DNA of 64,000 nt, taken from NCBI GenBank assembly GCA_022702545.1, contig JAHRBC010000005.1, positions 3,534,001 through 3,598,000 of the forward strand, read 5' to 3'. The notes beneath the pieces are model-generated. The model ran no database searches and had not been told where the DNA came from. It saw only the letters and a program-made list of their open reading frames with translations. The position numbers were made by a program, and so were the translations under genes. Origin of the DNA: Phycomyces nitens. Taxonomy: Eukaryota > Mucoromycota > Mucoromycetes > Mucorales > Phycomycetaceae. Below are positions 45,827-57,600 of this stretch, one piece after another (position 1 is the first letter of the stretch; each line of letters starts with the position of its first letter).

Positions 45827-46075
45827 TTTTTGAGGATAAAAAAGTAGAAGAAGAAGATAGTTTAACTAGATTATATTTAAAATATGTTTTATTTTCTTAC
45901 AAAAATTTGGTCTGAAAATATCGTAAAATCATGTAAATTTACAAGGATTCTTTCATAACTAGGATCCAAATTTTCATAGGACTTTAAAAATGAAGCGATG
46001 TCTCACATTTAAGAACCGATTTAATCACAGACCCTTAAAATTTATAAATTTTCATAAGATATTCCCTTCTCTAAT

Positions 46076-46592
46076 ACCCTTAGACTTTTGTAGTGTAAGG
46101 ATCAAGTACGGGAAACAGGCGGCCCTGAAGGAGGTGCATTTGGTAGTGGCCTGCCCCAAGAAGGTAGAGAGTGCGGAAGCCACCCACTCCCTGGCTGATG
46201 CAGTGGACACTCTGGCCGAGGAGTTCAAAACCCTGAAGATCCATATGGTGGATAGGGTCGCAGGGTGGCCAATGGGGTATGCAGATCCTCACCCCCAGCA
46301 ATACCACAGTCAAGGGCAAGTGTACCAATCCGGGTATCAGTCTGGCCAGCCGTTGGCGGCAGGAGTGACTGCAGGTTACCCAGGGTACCAAACTGGGTAT
46401 CAGTCAGGTCCATCAAACCCTCAAGGTCCTCCTCCACCAAACCAAGGGTACCATGCCAGGTATCAGTCTGGTTCTGGTGTGCCAGGGAGTGCCGGTCCGC
46501 CCCCTCCTAGCCAAGACTACAGACAAGGTTACCAACCAGGTAATGGGCAGACGGGTGGATACCACAGGTATCAACAAGGCTATCAACAGGGC
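46076..46592 (+). pseudogene. Ty3-1 gag-like C-terminal region, Gln/Gly/Pro/Tyr-rich
   Basis: An open frame enters from the Harbinger border (RIKYGKQAALKEVHLVVACP) and turns into repeated YQSGYQSG / GPPPPNQGYH units, a low-complexity tail. It lies upstream of a Ty3 protease in the same direction, so a gag origin is inferred. No zinc knuckle is visible. The frame ends in the inverted-repeat insertion. Confidence 0.45.
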
Positions 46593-47387
46593 TGTTATGG
46601 GTAGAATAAAACTTAGACAGGGACGAAAGAATTCGTGAGAACTTGTATAGGGTGTTTATTCCAAAGAAAAAAAGTTGTCTTTCTACACAGAACTAACTAC
46701 TGATATTTATATGTTTTCTCATTTATAATTCAGTATGTGCTTTGGTAATCTTTATCCCGATAAGTCATCTGTTGTAAATGAGTATTGATCACTGCTGAAT
46801 CTGAGAGTAAGACTGAAGGATAAAATAATATCCTCAGCTATTCCAGTCAAACGGATCTGCCTTTATGAGATTATCCAATACACAGATCATCATACACATA
46901 ATTGATTATTATTTATTATTATTATTGTTATCACCATAATATGGGATATACAGATATACACATATTTATCTAATGACATCATCATATTCCATCTACATAT
47001 TTTGTTGATTATATGAATACTTGATTGAGAGACTACAACTACAATAAATTAATAATTCTAAAACATTACCCAAGTATCTGGGTCAGAATATTAAAATATT
47101 ACCAATAGCAAAAATGCTCTTCTTTACCAAAGCTCTCTGGCTGATCTGACTGGAGAAGTATCATATCAATAGGTCTCTCTGGATCTTTCCAGAAAGACAA
47201 TACTCCTGGAAGATGACTCATCGTGATAAATATTACCAAAGCATATACTGAATTATAAATCAGAAAACATATAAATATCAGTAGTTAGTTCTGTGTAGAA
47301 ACATAACCTTTTTCTTTGGAATAAACACCTTACACAAGTTCTCACGAATTCTTTCGTATCTTTCCAAGTTTATTTCTACCCACAACA
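46593..47387. mobile_element. 795-bp long-inverted-repeat element, copy 1
   Basis: Begins TGTTATGGGTAGAA and ends with the complement of TGTTGTGGGTAGAA; the inverted arms extend about 100 bp (for example GAATTCGTGAGAACTTGT in both). The centre is non-coding. A second copy at 60639-61656 ends at the same base. No clear TSD. It could be a MITE/foldback or an LTR-like unit with TG...CA ends. Confidence 0.7.
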
Positions 47388-47415
47388 GTCTGAATCAGAG
47401 TCAGATGATGGGTGC

Positions 47416-48060
47416 TTGTCTGGTGGAGAGATGGAGAGCACAGTATGCAACTACCCCTACAACTACCAGAGGATAGACAGGAGTAGTTCATTGATGGTGG
47501 AGGTGTCTATCATGAGGCATGTGGTCACCACGATTGTGGATACTGGAGCATTGGTATTGGTTATCAGCAAGCCCTTGGCAATTCGTTTGGGACTCCCGTT
47601 TGGCAAGGACACCATGGCAATTGAGATGTTGGACGAGAGGAACTCGGAGCCCCATCATCTGTGTCTAGACGTCCCGGTGCATATAGGAGGGAGGCTTCAG
47701 AGGGAACACTTTGCAGTGCAGGATCGGCAGTTGGATTTGCTGATCCTGGGGATGACTTGGTTCAAAGCGTATGAAATCCAGGTAGACCCTTCCACAAGAT
47801 GGGTCACGGTGCCAGTCAGGAATGGCCATAGCTGCATTGTGGTGCAAGGGTTTAGAAGAGCTCCCTCCGATCAGGCCAAGTCTAGCCACCTGGTATATGC
47901 AGTCCAAGTCAACCAACCTGCTTGGGCAAATGGGCAGCAGGAGAAGAACACTGAGCTGCAGGTGTGCAATGGTGAGAGTGTGGTGACAATGTCGGAGGTC
48001 GAAGAGCCTGAGTCCTGGGAGGAGCTGCCAGAGATCCAGAGCCTGGTGGAGGAGTACTAG
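47416..48060 (+). pseudogene. Ty3-1 aspartic protease domain
   Basis: Open frame of 214 residues. TTIVDTGALVLVISKPLA is the D-T-G active-site motif of retropepsins, and LDLLILGMTWFKAYEI the conserved ILGxxW flap-end motif. Downstream, a TAG at 48058, another in-frame TAG and a frame change separate it from the reverse transcriptase, so the polyprotein is broken. Confidence 0.75.
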
Positions 48061-48109
48061 GATTGCTTTGTAGAAACCTGTGGGTTGGGATAGGTGTGTG
48101 GAGTGACGC

Positions 48110-49731
48110 ATGAGATTGATGGTCTCTGAAGAGCCAATACAGAGCCAGCCTTATCGCCTGATGTGGAAGGAGGATCAACTCCTACAGAAGGAACTAGACA
48201 CCTTGCTTGAGCTGGAATTGATCAGACCATCCAGCAGGGAGTGGTTGTCTCTCATCCTTTTTGTCGAGAAGAAAGATGGCAAGCAATGGTTGTGCATTGA
48301 CTACAGGAAGCTGAACAAGGTCACTGCCAAGGACACATACCCCCTCCCTATTATCAACAAGCTCCTGGATGCAATGGGCAGCGCGCAGGTGTTCTCCACC
48401 CTGGATGCGGCAAGTGGGTACTGGCAGGTGCCGATGCACCCCAACTCGGTGCAGAAGACAGGCTTCGTGATGAAGTTTGGCATGTACGAGTTCCTGGTGA
48501 TGCCCTTCGGTCTGACTTTGGCACTGGCAACTTTCCAGAGGTTGGTGATGAACCTGTTGGCCCCATTGGTGGGCAAGTGTGTCTACGTGTTCATCGATGA
48601 TGTGATCATCTTCTCGAGGATGGTGGAGGAGCACCAAGAGCACTTGTGACAGGTGTTTGAGATATGTTGAGCAGCAGACCTGCGGTTGAAACTGGTGAAA
48701 TGTGAGTTTGCAAAAGAAAGTGTTGAGTACCTGGGGCATACCATCACCAACTGAGGACTGCTCCCAACCGACCGCAACATCAAGAAGTGCTTGGAGATGC
48801 CAGCCCCAAAGTCCAAGAACAACATCCGTTCATTCCTCGGCATGGTGGGTATAATATTTGTAGTAGAAAAATGGGACAGTGGATACTTTGAGACTCTTTA
48901 TTGTGGTTTAGAAAAAGTTAAAGTATATCCAGTTCTTGATTCAAGAAGTATGTTAACTTAGTATTTATAATTATTGTTATAATTTTTATCAGCTTGGATA
49001 TTCATTATCATAATAGCTGTGTTATCAGTTAATAGGTATTTTGGGACTTTGTCTCACAATAGATTGGGTATAGTATTTTTATATTTGGATAAGGATTTCT
49101 GGATGGTATAGGTTGTCTTGATTTTAGATAATCCAGCTATCTGGGTTTATATATCACTTTTCTCTGATATATCATTATGCCAAATACAACAGCGGGTTAT
49201 TATCGTCGGTTTGTCCTGGATTTCACGGAGAAGGCACGCCCACTGTCAAAGCTGATCAAGAAGGGTGTGAACTTTGAGTGGGGCCAAGAACAAGGAGCAG
49301 CATTTGAGACCCTCCGGCAGGCATTGGTGATGCCTCCCTTGTTGGCTTACCCAGACCGCGACCAAGTGCAGATCCTGATGACCAATGCCTCTGGGAAGGG
49401 ACTTGGTGCCATCTTGTTGCAATCCCCGGATGGCTCAGAAGTTGAGGAAGAGGTAATTGGTTATGCCTCAAGGACCGTGCAAGGTCCAGAAGTCTGGTAT
49501 TCCACTACCCACTTGGAAGCACTGGCCGTCATCTGAGCTGTGCAGCACTTCCGGCATTACCTGGCAGGCAGAAAGTTTGTGCTGTACACCGACCACTCTA
49601 CCTTGACGTTCATCTTGAACAATTCTAGACCAGGGCCGAAGATTGCCAGGTGGGCAATGGCGTTGATGGAGTTGAACTTCAAGGTGAGACATCAAAAGGG
49701 AGCCAACAATCCCACCGATGCACTCTCTTGA
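48110..49731 (+). pseudogene. Ty3-1 reverse transcriptase and RNase H, several TGA stops
   Basis: RT motifs: CIDYRKLNKVTAKDTYPLP, FSTLDAASGYWQVPM, MPFGLTLALATFQRL and YVFIDDVIIFS (catalytic DD). TGA interrupts at 48647, 48668 and 48752 where HLRQVF, RAADLRLK and NRGLLP would be expected. After the 344-bp segment the frame resumes GYYRRFVLDFTEKARPL; RNase H shows TDHSTLTFIL, with TGA at 49534 (before AVQHFRHYL) and 49729 (after DALS). All five stops fit CGA to TGA. Confidence 0.85.
48849..49192 (+). other. 344-bp AT-rich segment inside Ty3-1 RT, insertion or intron
   Basis: It separates SFLGMV from GYYRRF. Borders read G|GTATAATA and CAACAG|CGGGTTAT, so a GT-AG removal would restore the frame with one extra residue. 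Similar GGGTAT/GGGTTAT on both sides could instead be an insertion duplication. No ORF inside. Confidence 0.5.
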
Positions 49732-50018
49732 CTAGTTTTAAAAAATTTTAGAATTAGACTTGAGTTGAGTATGAAGAGGGAAGGTAAGACCAGTATCGAT
49801 GAGGGATGGTTGCAGAGGTGAGGGACAGGAGAGGTTAAGTATGAGGGTTCCATGAAGAATTTATGTGAATCGTCGGATTGCTTGGTGCACAGTCTGATGG
49901 GATGAAGCATGAATTCTGGGCACGTCAGCAATGGGTGAAAAGTATAAAGGGAGTAATAATTGAGGGGTAAATTGGTGCACTATCATTCAAAATTAATTAC
50001 TTACTTGGGCATGACAAC

Positions 50019-51787
50019 TTGGTGACAACCAACCCCCTTATTTTCAATGCAGACAACATTTATACAACTTTTGACATATTGAGAAGGACGAGCCGCCTTC
50101 TCCAACACATTATTACACAGCAAACAGAACAACAACAGCAACTACAACCAGCAACAATAAAGAAACATCAGCAACAACTTCAATATACAATGGATACTAG
50201 CCTATACACACAAATCAAACAATACTTATCTTGGGGAACCTATCCCGACAACTCAACAGCAATGGATTGAAAGAAATTGTGGAATTGCAGCGCCAAGTAC
50301 CAGGCAATAGACTCTCATCTTTATGTCCGAAGGGTGAAGGGGGAGAAAGGTCCAGAAGTACTCCACTCGGGTAACATCTTGGAAGTAGCTACAAAGGTAC
50401 ATGAGGAAGGGCATTAGGGGATTAATAACACTTGGAGATGGATGCGCCTGCAGTTTGAGGGTTACCAGCTCTTTGAGAAGGTAAAGGCCATTGTCAAAGG
50501 ATGCAAGGCATGTCAGATGCGAGCCAAACGAACTCGTGTCCATCAAGAAGAAGCCCATCTGATTCCATCCCCATCTAGGCCATTTTATATGGTAGGGTGT
50601 GATGCCATTGGCCCAGTACTGCAGTCTAGCCAAGGAAACCGGTATATATTGGTGGCCGTAGACTACCTGACTTGTTGGCCGCAGTACCAGATATCAATGA
50701 AGAGACCACTGCCAACTTCCTGTTCCGTTGTTTGGTGAAAGACTTTGGGGTCTCTGAGTACTTGCTGACTGATCGAGGGTCTAACTTCTTGTCCGTGTAT
50801 GTCGCTTGGTTTCTTAAACTGATTGGTTGCAGGCACCTGACCACGATGGCTTACTGACCCCAGGTGAATGGTCTCTGTGAGAGGATAAACCAGACAGTGG
50901 TGCAGACCTTGTCCAAACTGGTTCGTGACCGAGGCTCCCAAACGGACTGGGATAAGCAACTGGATGCCATGGCGCTAGCCATAAGGACGATGCCCAACGA
51001 AGCTACTTGGTACAGCCCATCCATGTTGTTGTATGGGTACAAAATGCATATTCCCATGCTCTGGCCAGCTCCCCCAAAGGACTATCAGGAGGGCAGTTTG
51101 CGGAAGGTCCTGGAGAGCCACGTGCAGGTGATCCACGGACTTATGGAAAAGTGCTGGCTTCTGGCCAGGGAACGCACCACCAACAGGCAGAAGAAGAGGA
51201 AGAAGATCTATGACAAAGCAGTCAGAAGCGTTTGGTTTGAGGTCAGCGACATGGTGCTGATGAAGGACATGATGAAGGCAACAAAGTTTGATGACGCCTG
51301 GATGGGACTGTTTGTGGTGAGGCAAGTGAACAAGCATGGGACCTATTGGTTGGATGGTGAAGGAGGTCAAAGGTTGAATGGCGCAGTAAGTGCGGACATG
51401 TTGAAACGTTGGGTAGAGCCAGTGGTGGCCAAGGAGCCAACCAAGAAGGCCCAGAAGAAAAGGAGGAAGAGGAAGGCGCAGGCGTCCAGTCAGGTGATAC
51501 CCGCAGTCATGGAGAGGCTGAGAGAAGAGGTGGTCTGGATACCCAAAATCCCAATACCTGCAATCCACATATCCAAGGTCCTTGTTGCTGGTCAACCCCC
51601 TCCCATGGAGCCCCAGAAGATACCCAGATATCCGAAGACAAGGAAGACCGGTTGTATGCCTTTCAAGGCATGGGCAGCCCCTTGGGTCCCACGTCAAGGA
51701 GTGGTGACCAGCCAAGTTGGGGAGGATGAGATGGTAGGCGTGGTAGTTGGTGGCTGCCACCTTGAAATGAAAGGCCAGGCAAAATAG
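50019..51787 (+). pseudogene. Ty3-1 integrase
   Basis: Zinc-binding residues VHEEGH...CKACQMR, then catalytic motifs YILVAVDYLTCWP (D), LLTDRGSNFL (D) and NGLCERINQTVVQ (E). Disrupted by TGA at 50268, TAG at 50415, a frame change near 50680 and TGA at 50855 (TMAY then PQVNG). The last 307 codons are open, ending in a basic tail and a Pro-rich stretch. No chromodomain seen. Confidence 0.8.
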
Positions 51788-52703
51788 GGCAGAGTGTGAA
51801 GGAGAAGAAAGTGAAGAGTAGAGTGAAGGCAGAGGTAGCCATAAGTGAGGAAGTTTAGTAAAGTGAATAAAGATATCTTTTTACCTCATTAAAATCACTT
51901 TCCCATTTTATTTTATTTGACAACTGATCCTCATCCCAATACACCTAGTCATAAATATTATTTGACACATCCCTAAACCTTACTGAGTGCCTATCTATTG
52001 TCTCTAGAACGTATCCTCTTAGTAGTAGTTTATTGTCCCTTGTTACCACGCCTCTAATTGGGATAAGAACCATTGCCAGCTAGTAACCCAGCTATAAACA
52101 CTAGATAACTTGAGCGTCCTTCCTCACAAGTAGCCTTGTAACCAGTTACTTACACTCACCCAAGTACCCTACGTGTCAGTAGAGAGCACCATTAATGTTA
52201 TTTTTACCCTCTTTTAGTAGATTATACACTATACAATATACTAGAATTGACCAAAAAGAGCAGTTTTAAGAGGTTGAGAGTTTAAAAACAAATCCTAATC
52301 AGATATATTTTAACACAAATAACAAGCTTGAATAAAAGTATATCCCAAATTTCTAAGAGTTGTAGAATTTCAAATTAGAATTCTACCTCTTTTAGTATCT
52401 AAAAGAATATCATTTATCAAATCACCCAGCTTATTTTAGTCACTAAAATTTGTTTTAAATCACATTAAAAGAAGATCTTTTAGAGGTATTCTAATATAAT
52501 TTTAGTGACTAAAATCGACTATCTTTTGCAATGTTGGATACCTGTACAGTTGACAAAAATTGATAATTTAAAAATGCATAGTCTATTTTCAATAATCATC
52601 TATGCTTTATTAATAAATTCGACAAGGTTCTCAAACTCTCCAAAAGTAAAGTCTAATGTATATATTTTTAATAACATTTGTTATGGGTTGTAAGCTTTAT
52701 TTA
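51788..52703. other. Gene-free AT-rich stretch between Ty3-1 and piggyBac
   Basis: No ORF above background. It may hold the 3' end of Ty3-1 (A-rich run and GTGAATAAAG near 51865). Repeats of TTTTAGTxxCTAAAA at about 52395-52515 are noted but unexplained. Confidence 0.4.
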
Positions 52704-54281
52704 TTAACAAGTTGAAATTAGGCCGGCCCAAAGGGGCCAATTAAGCCCCTTTGGGCTGACAATAAATATGATTTTTTGAAGGGATCAAAAATGTTTTTTT
52801 TTTCTATTCCATTGCTTGAGTTACATTCTTCAGAGCAAGGAAGAATATGTTATGTTTATCTCAAATTATTTTCATTAGTTAGAATCAGTTGAAAAATTCT
52901 TTTGAAATGAACACCTTTCACTTCTAAAACATTACAAAATATGCCTCTCGCCAACCCCAATCTTGCTGTTAATGTACTTGTATCAGTTAATAAGCACTTT
53001 GTCAACAACAAGGAAGCCAAAGACCTTCTGTGCAGCAAGTATGACTGGAATACCTCTCTTTTGAGCTTCAAAGGAAAGACAATTGCTTGCTCATCAGTCA
53101 ATAGTGGAGTACTGTACAATGTTGTACTAGATGAAGCACTCGGTATCACAATGGCACTCAAGCAAGGTTGCTTGAAATACCTGGGTCCAATTGAAGCCAG
53201 CTCTCCCAGCAGAAATAGACCCTCAGAAGACACCACTGCTCTTGTAGCAACAGAGGAGGATTCAGAGGATGAAATCCAAGAAGAGGAAGAGATGGAAGAT
53301 GAGGACGGTGAAGATCTTTCAGAAGGATGGACCCGTGGAGAAGTGGCTATTGACAGCAGACTCTGTGATGATAGCTATCAGCAACACAATGCAAAGCTGA
53401 GCTTAGCCAACCCAGGATCTGCCTCACCACTGGAATGCTTTTTATTCTTTTTACCCTTGAGTTATTTCCACCAAATAATTACCAACATTAATACCAATGC
53501 CAGAGATGTGACCAATAACTCGTGGTCAGATCTCAGCTTCAATGAGTATTTGATGTGGATTGCACTCTTGACTGTGATGACAGTTATCAAGCATTCCGAC
53601 TGCAAAGCATACTGGAAACAAGGATCAAGTCATTTCCTAATGAATGTTGACTTTTCTCAGTACATGTCCTATAAAAGATTCAATGACATTATGTGAATGC
53701 ATGTGTTTGAAGTTTACTGTGTCAAGAAGCAAAATGCCAATCTGTTGTATCAAATCCGGTCTGCGATTGATGCTTTCAACAACCATATGGCTACTTGTGT
53801 AACACCAGGAAAGTATCTAATTGTTGATGAATCAATGAATCAGTGGTTGGGTGCAGGCATGCCAAACTTGAAGAATGTTCCCTGTAAACCACATCCCATC
53901 AGTCAAGAATTCAAGACATTGGCTGACCACCACACGTATTGTATTCTGCGCATGGACACGGTCAGTGACCCAAAGGCAAAGGAGTACAATGATGAGCCAG
54001 GAATGAAGAACCTGACAGCAACAATGAAACGTTTGGTAAAGCCTTGGTTCAGAAGTGGGTGAACCGTGATTGCCAACTCCTGGTTCGGATCCCCCTCAAT
54101 GACAACAATGCTGAGCAATCTTGGCCTGTATTCAATTATGCAGGTGGCCAAATGCTGCTACTGGCCCCGTGGAATGCCTACCATGGACATTGTGGAGAAG
54201 GTTGGCGAAGAGCGTGGTAATCATTACACAATGAGAAAAGTCTCGAGTAGGGGTAAGCTCTTTGTGTGTGCCCATCGTGAT

Positions 54282-54559
54282 TGAGGTAGATTAGGGTTTT
54301 TAGGGAACTAGTAGATACTGTGAGAGTGTTATTTATTAAAGAAAGAATATTATGGTAGTTTATATACTTATTATTCTAATTCCCTTTTAATGTAACGTCT
54401 ATTGTATAATGGTCGGTTATAACTGTTGAAGTGTGAAGTGTACGTGTGCCTGGTGTGTAACTGCTCCTGAGATGTTAACCTGCCAGGGTCATTAGCAAAG
54501 AGGAACCAGAGATCGGTTGTGGAGTCTGTATTTCACTCAGCTGTGGTGTGTATACCACA
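54282..54559 (-). repeat. Ty3-2 3' LTR
   Basis: Direct repeat of 59390-59667; the polypurine-like stretch CTGGAAGGGGG, read on the minus strand, lies next to it (about 54561-54573). Confidence 0.9.
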
Positions 54560-54624
54560 TTACCCCCTTCCAGGTTGAATAACCGTTTTGCAGAGGTTGA
54601 GATACTTTGACTGAAAGGACCGTG

Positions 54625-57600
54625 TTAGCGTCTTGTGCGTTTGCTTTGGCGTGTAGGTGTATGCTGCGTGTTGCGGCGCTTGCTAATGTACGTTGCATTG
54701 ACTGTGCGTGTCTGATTTAATAGTGTCTTGTCTGTTGGTGTTGCACCAAGTTGATCCCAATAATCCGCGATAGGTTTAGGGCTGCTAAAGGATTCTGGGT
54801 CTTGCCATGTGTCATCCTTTTCTTCATAGCCTTCCCATCTAACTCTATATTCATATTTTCCTTTTGATAGTTCTCTGTGAGCTACGACTGCTCTGACTGT
54901 AAAGTACTCTTTGCCGATTTTCTGGACTTCCTCGAGTGAGACAAGTTTGTCCTGTGAGATTAATTTGAGTTGTGACGGTGGATATTCTCTGGGCATCAGC
55001 AGTCCTTGTTCATCCATGAGGACGTAAGAACCTCCCTGTTTCTCTCTGACTACAGTGTATGGACCTTGGTATGCTGGTTCCAATTTTCCGTGTTGCAGTT
55101 CTTTAATCATTACTTGGCTGTTAGCAGGGAATTGTATCATCCTGTACTTATTGTCAAACTTGCCCTTTTGTGCATTAGTCATTGCTTTTGCTCTTTCAGC
55201 GATTGCCGGAAATACAATGTCTGCCATGTCTTTGATGCGTCGTTGTAATTCATCTTCTGTGAGCGATGGAACTGCTGGATCATTGGTGTAGCTTTTAAAA
55301 CCGTTCATTGTCCTGGCGAACATGAGGTTGTAAGGCGCCGTTCCATTACGCTTTGTCACTTTGGCATTCATTGCTAGTTGTATACTAGGCACATAGAGGT
55401 CCCAGTCTCGAGTCGCTCCTTGTATGCATTTCTTTATAGCATTTGTTGATATCTGTACCCAGTGTTCGGCGACGCCGTTTGCTCTAGGGTGATAGGGCGT
55501 AGCTAATCTGTGGTCAAATCCAGATGCTTCAGCTAGTTTCTTCATAAGTGAGTTGACGAACTCTTTGCCATTGTCTGATTGTAGGTATCTAGGGAATCCG
55601 AAATTACAAAAGACGTTGATTACAGTGTTCACTACGGTGTCCTGTGTCTTATCAGGTATTGCACGTAATACACAAAATCTTGTGCAAATGTCTACCATTA
55701 CGAGTAAATAGTTGTTATTGTTGTGAGAGGTCGTGAAAGGGCCTGCAAGGTCGATAGCCCAATGGTCGCATGGTAAGTATGCATGAATTGGTCGTAGAGG
55801 GTGATAGCCTTTCTTCGCTATGTTATACTTTTGGCACTCTATACAGCTTTGTACTACCTTGACGGCGTCTCTATGTATGTTTGTCCAGTGTATACCTTCA
55901 TTATGAAGTGAGTTTGTTATGGCGTCTGCTCCAAAGTGTCCGAAAGCATGTGCTTTGGTGAGAAGGTCTTCTCTTTCATTATCCGGTGGTGTTAACATTT
56001 CATCGTAGTTCTTGTTGACTAGAGTTTGTTGTCTGTTAATGACTATTTTTCGTCCGTTGAGAGTTTCTGCGGAGTCATTACCCCCTTCCAGCTCTTTATC
56101 CGTAGGAAAAAGGCGTGATAATTGGTCGGGTAGGATGTTGCTGAGACCAGGTAGATGGAGTACCTCAAATGTATATTCGAGTATAGTGTCGAGCCAGTTT
56201 ATCATCATAGCATTGGTGATTTTTTGTGTATGAATATATGTGAGCGCTTTGTGATCTGTATACAGGGTGAATGGGTTACCCCAGAGATATTTGTGAAATT
56301 TGTTTAGTGCGTATATGACTGCTAGCAACTCGCGTTTGGTTGTAGAATAGTTTCGTTCACTCTTGGATAAGGCGCGTGCCATGAATCCGATGTGTCTTGT
56401 CTCTCCATTGATGACTTGGTAGAGTACGGCACCTATGCCTACGTTGGAAGCATCAGTGGCCACACTGAAAGGGTATTTCAAGTTTGGGTAACACAGGATT
56501 GGTAATTTGATTAATATAGCCTTGAGGCTTGTGAAACTATTGATGTGTTTGTCATTCCATATATGTTTGAGAGAACCTTCATTGCGAAGTTGGTCCAGTG
56601 GTGCCGTGAGTTGGGCTATGTTAGGGATATGTTCTCTGAAGTAGTTTATGACGCCCAGGAAGCGTTGTATGTCTTTTCCGGTTGACGGAAGTGGCCATTC
56701 TTGTATGTTGCTTACCTTGTGTGTGTCTAATGATATACCTTTCTCTGATACGCAGAAGCCTAGTAGAAAGACCGCTCTTTGTGCGAAATGGCACTTCTTT
56801 GGATTTAATATGAGGTTGACTTTAGTGAGTTGACTTATTGCTGCGTTAACATGCTTTGCGTGCTCTTCCATGTTATGTGAAAACACGACAATATCATCCA
56901 CAAAGGTGGTGACAAATGGCATGTCTTGAAAGACGATGTTCATCACTCGTTGGAACTTAGATGAGATGGGCTTTAATCTGAAAGGACAACTGCGGAACAT
57001 ATACTGTCTTCCTTTAAAGGTAAATGCTGTCTTTGGTCTATCTGGCTTGTATACTTCGAAGCGGTGGAAGGCACTTGTCAAGTCCAGTGTCGTGAATATC
57101 ACTGCGTCTTTGAGTGTGTGGAAGATGTCCCTTATGAGAGGTAAAGGGTATCAATCTTCTTTGAGGAGTTTGTTGATATGTCTAGGGTCGAGACATGGTC
57201 TTCGGTCAGTATAGTTTCCGAACATATCTTTTTTCAGAGCTAGTGTAATTGGGCTGTTCCAAGCTGTATCATTGGATGCTACTTCAATTGTACCATCAGC
57301 TAACCAAGTGTTCACAGTTTCTTGTATTCTTGATTCATATACTATAGGTAGAGGGTATTGCCGTCTGTAAGATGTAACTCCCTCTGGAGTGTCGATATGA
57401 ATGACTGATTCAGGTATTGTGCAAAATGATGTTTTGGGAATAAGTTTGTTTTCTTCTATCGACACTTCAATCGCTCTCATAAACTGTTTGTATTCATCGG
57501 TTGTACCTGCAGGGGAATTATTAGGTTCTGGAACATCGTTGGGTATGTCTTTTTGTTTAGAGTTGACATGTTGATCGTCCCACGTAGTGGCTAGGTTTGT

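Larger units (their letters stand above)
43266..46072 (+). mobile_element. PIF/Harbinger element 1, complete two-gene copy
   Basis: Terminal inverted repeats AGAGAAGGGAATATCTTATG (43266) and its complement at 46072 extend over about 35 bp, flanked by AAT at 43263-43265 and 46073-46075. Length is 2807 bp. It carries a transposase and a convergent SANT/Myb-like helper, the standard two-protein Harbinger set. Confidence 0.85.
46076..51787 (+). mobile_element. Decayed Ty3-type retrotransposon (Ty3-1)
   Basis: Protease, reverse transcriptase, RNase H and integrase segments follow in Ty3 order on the plus strand, with many stops and some frameshifts. No LTR pair was recognised; the 5' part is missing where Harbinger 1 begins. 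A 795-bp inverted-repeat element (46593-47387) and a 344-bp segment (48849-49192) interrupt it. Confidence 0.75.

Noticed and set aside
48647..57150. TGA read as arginine (code change)
   Set aside because: Intact genes here use CGN/AGA for Arg and end normally; decay by CpG deamination is simpler.
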